Shown: in pieces, positions 7,425 to 14,400 of the stretch
How positions within the stretch are numbered: position 1 is the stretch's first letter
How the letters are laid out: each line of letters starts with the position of its first letter
Assembly: GCA_902491915.1 (NCBI GenBank)
Contig: CABUJL010000027.1
Location: 1-18,844, forward strand
Origin: an uncultured Collinsella sp.
GTDB lineage: Bacteria > Actinomycetota > Coriobacteriia > Coriobacteriales > Coriobacteriaceae
Reading direction: 5' to 3'
Length of the DNA: 18,844 bases
Translations under genes and position numbers: made by a program
Notes under the pieces: generated by a model
Seen by the model: the letters and a program-made list of their open reading frames with translations, nothing else
What the model was told of the DNA's origin: nothing
Databases searched by the model: none

Positions 7425-8702
7425 ATGTACGATACGGGATCGACAACGTTTATGCTCATCTGCACCATGCTCGTGTTTTTAATGACACCGGGTCTGGCGT
7501 TTTTCTACGGTGGCCTGTCTAGGCGCAAAAATGTCATCAACACCATGCTCATGTGCTTTGGCGCCATTGGCCTGGTCGGTGTGTTGTGGATTGTTGCCGG
7601 CTGGTCGCTGGCCTATGGCGGCGACGGTTCCAGCCCGTTTATTGGAGGCCTTGACCAGCTGCTGTGCCTGCCGGTGCTCGGCCAGGTACTGCAGGCGGCC
7701 GAGGGCAATGTCGCGGACGGTACTGTCTACCCTCAGACCATCAACATCGCCTTCCAGATGGCGTTTGCCATGATCACCGCCGCCATCGTCACGGGCAGCC
7801 TGGCCGGCCGCGTTAAGTTTGGCGCCATGACGGCCTTCCTGGGCATTTGGCTGCTCGTGGTCTATGCGCCGCTCGCCCACATGGTCTGGGGTGGCGAGGG
7901 CTCCTTTATCGGTGACATCATCGGCGCGCTCGACTTTGCCGGCGGCGACGTGGTACACATTTCGTCTGGTTTGACGGGCCTGATTCTCTGCTTGATGCTC
8001 GGCCGTCGTCGCGGCTTTGGCATGGTGAGCTACCGTCCGCATAACGTGCCGTTTGTGGCGCTGGGCGCCGGCCTGCTTTGGTTTGGCTGGTTTGGCTTTA
8101 ACGGCGGCAGCGAGTTTAGGGCCGACGCCGTGGCGGCACTCGCCATCCTCAACACCGTGACGGCCAGCGCGGCGGGCATGATCTCGTGGCTTGCCGTCGA
8201 GCGCGTGCACACCGGCCGCCCCACGCTGGTGGGCGCCAGCACCGGTCTGGTTGCGGGCCTTGTGGTGGTCACGCCGGGTGCGGGCTTTGTCGAGCCGTGG
8301 GCAGCGCTGGTCATGGGTCTGATCGTATCGCCCGTCTGCTATCTGGCTATCAGCCATCTTAAGACCAAGTTTGGCTACGACGATGCACTCGATGCGTTTG
8401 GTTGCCACGGTATCGGCGGAATTTTGGGCGGCGTGCTCACGGGCCTGTTCTGTGTGCCGGAGCTTTCGTGGACCGGTAAGGGCGGTCTGTTCTACACGGG
8501 CGACGTGTCGCTGCTCATCTCTCAGATCTTGGGCATTGTGGTGACGGTCGCTATTGTGCTGGTGCTCGATTTGGTGATTGCCGCGGTGGTCAAGGCGCTG
8601 TTCCACGGCAGCCTGCGCGTGGACGAGGCCGACGAGGCGCTGGGCTTGGATGCGAGCCAACACGGCGAGAGCGCATACCCCTCTTTCTCCGGGCTCGATT
8701 AA
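7425..8702 (+). CDS. amt: Ammonium transporter
   Basis: The protein is a trimeric-channel Amt/Rh family member with about eleven membrane helices. Visible functional residues are the Phe gate F110 in IAFQMAF, the substrate-binding Trp W155 in HMVWGG, the key Asp D170 in DFAGGDVVHI, and the pore twin histidines H178 and H328 (in DALDAFGCHGIGG). The ATG at 7425 gives 425 aa and follows AAGGGGGAG; in-frame ATGs at 7335 and 7386 would add hydrophilic residues not expected in the family, so I prefer 7425. A GlnK-type gene follows after 191 bp, the classical amt-P-II pairing. The C-terminal tail is about 30 residues. The 198 bp upstream show no convincing promoter to me. Confidence 0.95.
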   Translation: MYDTGSTTFMLICTMLVFLMTPGLAFFYGGLSRRKNVINTMLMCFGAIGLVGVLWIVAGWSLAYGGDGSSPFIGGLDQLLCLPVLGQVLQAAEGNVADGTVYPQTINIAFQMAFAMITAAIVTGSLAGRVKFGAMTAFLGIWLLVVYAPLAHMVWGGEGSFIGDIIGALDFAGGDVVHISSGLTGLILCLMLGRRRGFGMVSYRPHNVPFVALGAGLLWFGWFGFNGGSEFRADAVAALAILNTVTASAAGMISWLAVERVHTGRPTLVGASTGLVAGLVVVTPGAGFVEPWAALVMGLIVSPVCYLAISHLKTKFGYDDALDAFGCHGIGGILGGVLTGLFCVPELSWTGKGGLFYTGDVSLLISQILGIVVTVAIVLVLDLVIAAVVKALFHGSLRVDEADEALGLDASQHGESAYPSFSGLD

Positions 8703-8704
8703 CA

Positions 8705-8844
8705 GCTTCCTCAGGCTCCGCACCTTGCCCTTCAAACCGTCGCGCGGCTTCCCCAGGCACCGCACCTTGGGTTTCAAACCGTCGCTTGCGTACAAAAGTA
8801 CGCGGCGCTCCTCTTTCAACCCAATCTGCGGCACCTGGGAAACC
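8705..8844. repeat. Tandem 42-bp repeat merging into a 98-bp imperfect palindrome
   Basis: Two direct copies, 8705-8743 and 8747-8785, agree at 34 of 39 bases (shared core CCGCACCTTG and TTCAAACCGTCGC). A third, inverted copy at 8813-8844 matches the second at about 23 of 32 bases. The inverted pair is symmetric about 8795.5, where GCGTAC-AAAA-GTACGC (8788-8803) forms a perfect tip. The element fills almost the whole gap between the amt and P-II genes. No T-run follows, so it is not an ordinary terminator; it looks like a REP/BIME-style intergenic element. Confidence 0.75.
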
Positions 8845-8893
8845 CGCGTCATTGAATGGCAATTCATTTATTTGATAAAGAGAGGAATTCATT

Positions 8894-9232
8894 ATGAAAA
8901 AGATCACGGCTATCGTGCGCCAGGAGAAGCTTGAGGTTCTTAAAGACGCGCTGTTTGCTGCCGATGTTCGTGGTATGACTATCAACCAGGTGCAGGGCTG
9001 CGGTGCGCAACATGGCTGGAAGGAATACGTGCGCGGCAACGAGTTGCTTGTTAACACGATCCCTAAGGTGCAGTTCACGCTCATTTGTGCCGATGAGCAT
9101 GTCGACGGCATTGTCGAGATTATCTGCAACGCTGCTCGCACCGGAGCCGTCGGCGACGGCAAGATCTGGGTCGAGCCGGTCGAGGAGGTTATCCGTATCC
9201 GTACCGGCGAGCATGGTCCCGCCGCGGTGTAG
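8894..9232 (+). CDS. glnK: P-II family nitrogen regulatory protein (GlnK-type)
   Basis: This 112-aa protein aligns without gaps to E. coli GlnB over its conserved parts. It senses ATP/ADP and 2-oxoglutarate and, encoded beside amt, most likely blocks the ammonium channel through its T-loop. Ligand residues are kept: G35, G37, Q39, K58, K90 in VGDGKIWV, R101 and R103 in RIRTGE. The T-loop is unusual: Y51, the uridylylated or adenylylated tyrosine, is L51, and Y46 is V46 (WKEYVRGNELLVN). Covalent control of the classical type is therefore not possible at that site. The ATG follows GAGAGGA (8880-8886) at 7 nt. A terminator-like stem follows the stop. Confidence 0.95.
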   Translation: MKKITAIVRQEKLEVLKDALFAADVRGMTINQVQGCGAQHGWKEYVRGNELLVNTIPKVQFTLICADEHVDGIVEIICNAARTGAVGDGKIWVEPVEEVIRIRTGEHGPAAV

Positions 9233-9247
9233 GACGATCTTTCGCCT

Positions 9248-9279
9248 AACGGGCGCGCTTCTCTTGGGGCGCGCCCGTT
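9248..9279 (+). terminator. Intrinsic-type terminator after the P-II gene
   Basis: AACGGGCGCGC (9248-9258) and GCGCGCCCGTT (9269-9279) form a perfect 11-bp GC-rich stem with a 10-nt loop, 16 bp after the stop codon. The downstream sequence TTCTCGTC is only moderately T-rich, so efficiency is uncertain. Confidence 0.65.
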
Positions 9280-9291
9280 CTCGTCTACAAT
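9264..9291 (+). promoter_or_regulatory. Candidate promoter of the HAD hydrolase gene, overlapping the terminator
   Basis: TTGGGG (9264-9269) and TACAAT (9286-9291) are 16 bp apart. The start would be near 9298, about 22 nt before the ATG at 9320. The -35 box lies in the loop and right arm of the preceding terminator. The -10 box is good, the -35 box only fair. Confidence 0.45.
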
Positions 9292-9319
9292 ATCGTGCAG
9301 ACGAAGGAGAGGCACGCCC

Positions 9320-10177
9320 ATGATCAAGATGTTTGCGAGTGACTTAGACGGAACGCTGCTGAACGCCCTGCACGAGGCGGATGGGACCATCCGCCGTGCC
9401 ATTCGCGAGCTGACCGAGGCTGGCCTGCATGTGGTTCCCGCGACCGGACGCTCGACGTTGCCAATCGGCGAGCATGGCTTTACAGGTCTGGCACTCGACG
9501 CCTGCTGCTCCAACGGATCCATCGTGCGCAACAGCCACGGCGAGGTGCTCAAGACCTGGACCATCGACCCGCAGGTTACCGAGGAGCTGCTCAAGGCGTT
9601 TCCGAACATTTGCTTCGACTGCTCCACGCCCGACGGCATGTTCTCGAGCGGTTCGTTCGAGATGCACCAGGCGGGCTTTAAGAAGGACAGCCCTATCAAG
9701 CGCATCGTGATGCGCGGCATGCGCGCGCGTGGCGGGTATCACGAGGAGCAGTATTTCGATCAGTCAATCGGCGACATCCTGCGCCACGATGTGTGTAAGA
9801 TCAACTGCCGCGTGACCTCGCCCGAGCTGGAGCGCGACCTTAAGGCATATTTGGCCGAGCGCTCGGACCGTGTAGTCAACGCGCCGTTTGACCCGGTGAT
9901 GTTTGAGATCACGGACGCGGCGTGCAACAAGGGCGAGAGTGTGTCCTGGCTGGCGGGCTACTACGGCATTGCCGAGGACGAGGTCGCGGTCTACGGCGAC
10001 GGCGGCAACGACATTGCCATGCTCAAACGCTTCCGCCACAGCTACGCGACCAAAAACGCAAGCGATGCCGCCAAGGCCGCCGCGAGCGCGACCATCGGCA
10101 GCTGCATGGTCCACGCCGTCCCCAAACACATGCTCGCCACCATGCGCAAGCAAAACTCCCGCACCGTCATCGAATAA
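9320..10177 (+). CDS. Cof-type HAD-superfamily hydrolase
   Basis: This 285-aa cytoplasmic phosphatase of the HAD IIB (Cof) group probably dephosphorylates a sugar phosphate or nucleotide; the substrate is not readable from sequence. Motif I is DLDGTLL with nucleophile D8 and acid D10, motif II is T42 in ATGRS, motif III K204 in CNKGESVSWL, and motif IV GDGGNDIAML (226-235). Between motifs II and III lies the C2 cap typical of the group. The length is normal. ATG at 9320 follows AAGGAGAGG. It is probably a single-gene unit: a terminator lies before it, and a 29-bp palindrome starts immediately after its TAA. Confidence 0.9.
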   Translation: MIKMFASDLDGTLLNALHEADGTIRRAIRELTEAGLHVVPATGRSTLPIGEHGFTGLALDACCSNGSIVRNSHGEVLKTWTIDPQVTEELLKAFPNICFDCSTPDGMFSSGSFEMHQAGFKKDSPIKRIVMRGMRARGGYHEEQYFDQSIGDILRHDVCKINCRVTSPELERDLKAYLAERSDRVVNAPFDPVMFEITDAACNKGESVSWLAGYYGIAEDEVAVYGDGGNDIAMLKRFRHSYATKNASDAAKAAASATIGSCMVHAVPKHMLATMRKQNSRTVIE

Positions 10178-10206
10178 TGTGACAAAGGGGCAGCCCCTTT
10201 GTCACA
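10178..10206. repeat. 29-bp perfect palindrome, TGTGACAAA family, copy 1
   Basis: TGTGACAAAGGGGC (10178-10191), one A, then the exact reverse complement (10193-10206). It begins on the base after the stop codon of the HAD gene. No T-run follows on the plus strand. It may serve as an RNA 3'-end structure for the HAD transcript. A second, diverged copy lies at 10611-10641. Confidence 0.85.
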
Positions 10207-10219
10207 GGGGTCTGTGTTC

Positions 10220-10249
10220 TTGGAATACGAACATATATTCGCATATACA
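10220..10249 (+). promoter_or_regulatory. Promoter with LexA-like operator upstream of the small membrane peptide gene
   Basis: TTGGAA (-35, 10220-10225) and TATACA (-10, 10244-10249) are 18 bp apart. Within the spacer, 10228-10241 reads CGAACATATATTCG, which matches the Gram-positive/actinobacterial LexA pattern CGAAC-N4-GTTCG except for one base. The wider segment 10226-10245 is also roughly palindromic. An operator placed between the boxes is a typical repressor position. Predicted leader about 75 nt. LexA control is inference from the motif alone. Confidence 0.5.
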
Positions 10250-10331
10250 ACTACGCTTTGATAGAATCGGTATCGTTGGCGGCAGTTCCATGTGCCGGGC
10301 AGCGCCCTCCACCTGATGGGAGGTGATGCCC

Positions 10332-10457
10332 ATGACCGATTTGATTGATTTCGTGAGACTTCTGACCGCTTTGGTCTCGTTCTTCACGGCGCTCGTCGGC
10401 CTTTCCGAGGCACTCAAGCAGCGTTCGAAGCGCAACAGAAGGGGTCGCCGCCGCTAA
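10332..10457 (+). CDS. Small single-helix membrane peptide with basic tail, toxin-like (41 aa)
   Basis: I do not recognise this protein by name. ATG at 10332 is preceded by GGGAGGTGA (8-nt spacing from GGAGG), one of the strongest ribosome binding sites in the window. Residues 1-6 are polar (MTDLID), about 7-27 form one hydrophobic helix (LLTALVSFFTALVG in its middle), and the last 14 residues carry ten Lys/Arg (ending NRRGRRR). This is the make-up of type I toxin or holin-like peptides that insert in the inner membrane. The leader segment CCTCC (10306-10310) can pair with GGAGG (10319-10323), and CACCT with AGGTG, so the ribosome binding site may be masked. The upstream promoter carries a LexA-like box. 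No antitoxin was identified. Confidence 0.6.
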   Translation: MTDLIDFVRLLTALVSFFTALVGLSEALKQRSKRNRRGRRR

Positions 10458-10518
10458 GGCGTTGACCCCCTAATGCAAACAACGGCGCTGCCCAGCTTTC
10501 CAGAACTTGGGCTGCCGT
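10441..10518 (+). other. Two hairpins at the 3' end of the small peptide transcript
   Basis: GGGGTC (10441-10446) pairs with GACCCC (10464-10469), enclosing the stop codon. ACGGC plus GCCCAG (10482-10495) pair with TTGGGC plus GCCGT (10507-10518) with a small internal loop. Neither is followed by a T-run. They may end or stabilise the short mRNA, or belong to an RNA from the opposite strand; this is a structural observation only. From here to 10610 I see nothing further. Confidence 0.4.
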
Positions 10519-10610
10519 CGACACTATTCTACCCACGAATGACATTTTGAACAATCAGCAATGCCGCTCCAAAAGCCAGGCACAACTGGCACAACCTAGG
10601 CGGTCGCTGA

Positions 10611-10641
10611 ATGTGACAAAGAGGCTGCCCCTTCGTCACAT
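10611..10641. repeat. 31-bp palindrome, TGTGACAAA family, copy 2
   Basis: ATGTGACAAAGAGGC (10611-10625), one T, then GCCCCTTCGTCACAT (10627-10641). The two arm differences are A-C in plus-strand RNA but G-U in minus-strand RNA, so the fold is intact only on the minus strand. It lies about 90 bp upstream of the TetR-family start and 154 bp after the small peptide gene. Confidence 0.8.
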
Positions 10642-10668
10642 TCCAAATATTGCCTTTACGTGTTGATA

Positions 10669-10679
10669 CACACGGTGTG
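10669..10679. promoter_or_regulatory. Candidate operator upstream of the TetR-family gene
   Basis: CACACGGTGTG is symmetric (5+1+5) and lies 54 bp before the TTG start. The octamer GTGCAATA occurs at 10677-10684 and again at 10696-10703. The AT-rich stretch AATAATAC (10681-10688) may contain the -10 region, but I could not fix a -35 box at normal spacing. Self-regulation by the TetR protein is usual for the family and is inferred here. Confidence 0.3.
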
Positions 10680-10732
10680 CAATAATACTCGCACTGTGCA
10701 ATAGCGTACAGTCTGAGTAACAAGGAGGACGC

Positions 10733-11443
10733 TTGTCCCAGCTCGAGAAATGTGATCGCCGGTCCCTTCGCTCGCAGCGCGCCCTTCGCCAGGCGCTTGC
10801 CAGCGAGCTTGCCGAAAGCGGCGACCTTTCGCGCATTAACGTCGCGTCGCTCACCGAGCGCGCCGGTCTTACGCGTCGAACGTTCTATTCGCACTACCGC
10901 GATATCCCCGACTTTATCAGCCAGATCGAGGACGGCCTGCTTGCCGAGATTCGCGAGCGGGTGGAGCTTATCACCGCAGCTCAATTACCCGATCTTTACC
11001 GCAACATCGATGAGCTCGAGCCGGCATCCGGTTCGGTTGAGTTGCTGCGCTACCTTGCGGCCAACCGCGATTTAATCGGTGCGCTGCTGGGTCCGGGCGG
11101 CGACCAGGCCTTCATTAAGCGGATCATCGACACCGCGCGTGAGGCTGTGGTGCCGCGTGCGCAGACGGGCATTTTGGGCCTGGCGCTGGGCACGTTCTTT
11201 GACTACTACGTCACCTACGTCGTGAGTGCCGAGGTCGGCCTGATTCAGCGCTGGTTTGAGCGTGGGCTCACCGAATCGCCCGAGGCCATGGCGCGTATTA
11301 TGACGGTTATCGCTTTTGTGCGTCCCGGCGACTTATATGGCCAACCCATCGATATCAACGTGCCGGAATACGGCATGAAGCTATTGAACCTGCAGCTCGA
11401 GGATGCGGCCGACACCGTCGCAACCGTCGAGTCCAACAACTAA
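10733..11443 (+). CDS. TetR/AcrR family transcriptional regulator
   Basis: This 236-aa repressor-type protein has an N-terminal helix-turn-helix at about residues 37-58 (ASLTERAGLTRRTFYSHYRD) and an all-helical ligand/dimer domain. TTG at 10733 is the start: AGGAGG (10723-10728) lies only 4 nt upstream and no ATG or GTG exists near it in frame. The C-terminal about 30 residues extend beyond the usual domain and are acidic. It is followed after 12 bp by the giant activase gene, so it most likely controls that gene and itself. The ligand may be an acyl-CoA-type compound given the neighbour; that is inference. Confidence 0.9.
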   Translation: MSQLEKCDRRSLRSQRALRQALASELAESGDLSRINVASLTERAGLTRRTFYSHYRDIPDFISQIEDGLLAEIRERVELITAAQLPDLYRNIDELEPASGSVELLRYLAANRDLIGALLGPGGDQAFIKRIIDTAREAVVPRAQTGILGLALGTFFDYYVTYVVSAEVGLIQRWFERGLTESPEAMARIMTVIAFVRPGDLYGQPIDINVPEYGMKLLNLQLEDAADTVATVESNN

Positions 11444-11455
11444 GAGGAGAGACAG

Positions 11456-14400
11456 ATGAGCAAACTCGTCGAGGGCATCAAGGACCGCATGGTCGCTGCC
11501 GCACGCGAGGCTGCGCCCGCCGTGGTGGACGCCGCGCAGAAGGCCGCGACCGCGGCTGCCGAGAAAGTTGCCGAGGCGGTTGCCGAGGCCAAGAATGCGG
11601 CAGAGGAGACGTCCGTCGCTAGCGAGCCCGTCACTGCCGCTGAGCCCGTAGCCGCCACCGCTGCCCGCGCCCCCGAAGGCGCGATCTTCAACCCCGAGAA
11701 CGCTCGCGGCAACCTGCACCTGGGCATCGACGTGGGCTCCACCACCGTTAAGCTCGCCGTGCTCAACGACGACAACCAGATCGTCTACGCCAAGTACCAG
11801 CGCCACCACACCGACGTCCGTGCCTGCGCCCGCGACCTGTTCGAGGGCGCTGCGACTGTGCTGCCGACGGCCCAGATGACCTGCGCCATCACTGGCTCGG
11901 GCGGCCTGCTGCTGTCCCAGTGGCTCGACCTGGAGTTTGTCCAGGAGGTCATCGCCAGCAAGCGCGCCGTCGAGACCCTCATCCCGGCCACCGATGTTGC
12001 CATCGAGCTGGGCGGCGAGGACGCCAAGATCATCTACTTCGACAACGGCATCGAGCAGCGCATGAACGGCACCTGCGCCGGCGGCACGGGCGCCTTCATC
12101 GACCAGATGGCAACCCTGCTGCACACCGACGCGAGCGGCCTCAACGAGCTCGCGGCCAATGCCACCACCATCTATCCCATCGCCAGCCGCTGCGGCGTCT
12201 TTGCCAAGACTGACGTGCAGCCGCTGCTCAACGAGGGCGCCCGCCCCGAGGACGTGGCCGCCTCCATCTTCCAGGCTGTCGTGACCCAGACTATCTCGGG
12301 TCTGGCGTGCGGCCGTCCCATCCGCGGCAACGTTGCCTTCCTGGGCGGCCCGCTGCAGTACCTCTCCGAGCTGCGCCACCGCTTCTACCTCACGCTCAAC
12401 CTGGACGAGGAGCACCGTATCGTGCCCCAAAACGCCCACCTGTTTGTGGCGAGCGGCGCCGCCATGGCGCACGAGTCCAATAAGCTCAGCACGTTCCCGC
12501 AGCTCATCGAGGCCATCGACAGCCTGGGCGACACGCAGGGCGCCGAGGTCGAGCGCCTGGACCCGCTCTTTGCCACCGATGAGGACTTTGCTGAGTTCAA
12601 GAACCGCCACGACGCCGAGGTCGTTCCTAAGGGCAAGCTCGACGGCTACACCGGACGCGTGTTCATTGGCATCGACGCCGGCTCCACCACCATGAAGGCC
12701 GCGCTCGTGGGCGAGGACGGTCAGCTGCTGCACACCTGGTACGGCAACAACAACGGCGACATCCTGGGCACGGCCAAGGTCATCATGGCCGATTTCTACA
12801 ACCACATCCCCGCCGGCTGCACCATCGGCCACGTGACTACCACGGGCTACGGCGAGGCGCTGCTCATCGAGGCGCTCAAGGCCGATTCCGGAGAGATCGA
12901 GACCGTTGCGCACCTGCGCGGCGCCAAGGCATTCCTGCCCGGCGTCGAGTTTATCCTGGACATTGGCGGCCAGGACATGAAGTGCCTGCGCGTCAAGGAC
13001 GGCGTCATCGAGCACATCATGCTCAACGAGGCCTGCTCGTCGGGTTGCGGTAGCTTTATCGAGAGCTTCGCCGTCTCTATGAACATGGACGTGCGCGCGT
13101 TCGCCAACGCTGCCATCCATGCCAAGGCTCCGGTCGACCTGGGCAGTCGCTGCACGGTCTTTATGAACTCGCGCGTCAAGCAGGCGCAAAAGGAAGGCGC
13201 CACGGTGGGCGACATCGCGGCCGGCCTGTCCTATTCCGTCATCAAGAACGCTCTGTTCAAGGTCATTAAGCTGCGTGACCCCAAGGAGATCGGCAGCCAG
13301 GTGATCGTTCAGGGCGGCACCTTTATGTCCGATGCCACGCTGCGTGCGTTTGAGCAGCTCACTGGCGTTCACGCCGTGCGTCCCGACATCGCCGGCTGCA
13401 TGGGCGCCTATGGTGCGGCCCTGCTCGCCCGCGATCGCGCCGGCGCCGACGGCACTTCGACCATCCTTTCGGCCGAGGACATCGCGCACCTCACCGTGAC
13501 GCAAAAACACGTCCGCTGCGGCCGTTGCTCCAACAACTGCCAGCTTACCGTCAACGACTTTGGCGGCGGCAGGCGCTTCATTACCGGTAACCGCTGCGAG
13601 AAGGGCGCCGGCCACAAAAAGCAGAAGACCGAGGCCCCCAACCTCTTCAAAAAGAAAAACGAGCTGCTGTTTAACCGCGAGGTGCTGAGCCCCGACGAGG
13701 CCCCGCGCGGCACCGTCGGCATCCCGCGCGCGCTCAACATGTACGAGAACTACCCCTTCTGGCACGCGTTCTTTACGCGCCTGGGCTTTAGCGTGCAGCT
13801 GTCCGACCAGTCGAGCAAAAAGACCTACCAGGCGGGCATTGAGTCCATGCCGTCCGAGAGCGTGTGTTATCCGGCCAAGATGAGCCACGGCCACGTGATG
13901 AACCTCATCGACCGTGACGTCGACTTTATTTGGATGCCGTGCGTGCGCTGGGAGCGCAAAGAGGACCCGACTGCCGGTAACTGCTATAACTGCCCCATCG
14001 TCATGAGCTACCCCACGGCGCTGGCGCTCAATATCGACGAGATCCGCGAGCAGAACATCGAGTTCCTGTATCCGTTTGTGCCCTATCACGATAAGACCGA
14101 GCTCAAGCGCCGTCTGTACCAGGTGCTCGCCGTCGACCGTGTGGCCGATGCTGAGGCCGGTCGCGGTCGCGTGCGCGGTCCTAAAATCACGCGCTCCGAG
14201 GTCGATGCCGCCGTCAACGCTGCTTTTGAGGCCGACGCGCGCTTCCACGAGGATATCCAGACCATGGGCGAGGAGGCTCTCAAGTGGGTCGAGGACCACG
14301 GCGGCCACGGCATTGTGCTCGCCGGCCGTCCTTACCACAATGACCCCGAGATCAACCACGCCCTGCCTGAGCTTATCTCGAGCTTTGGCTTTGCGGTCTT

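Noticed and set aside
7479..8867. A 462-codon minus-strand open frame opposite amt
   Set aside because: It runs through the intergenic palindrome and is rich in His/Gln/Arg with no motif; amt on the plus strand is certain.
8852..8879. TTGAAT-N16-GATAAA as a promoter for the P-II gene
   Set aside because: A start downstream of it would leave a leader of about 8 nt and cut off the ribosome binding site at 8880-8886.
10202..10435. A 77-codon minus-strand frame opposite the small peptide gene
   Set aside because: Start lacks a ribosome binding site and it runs through the promoter and palindrome; the plus-strand peptide has a far better initiation site.
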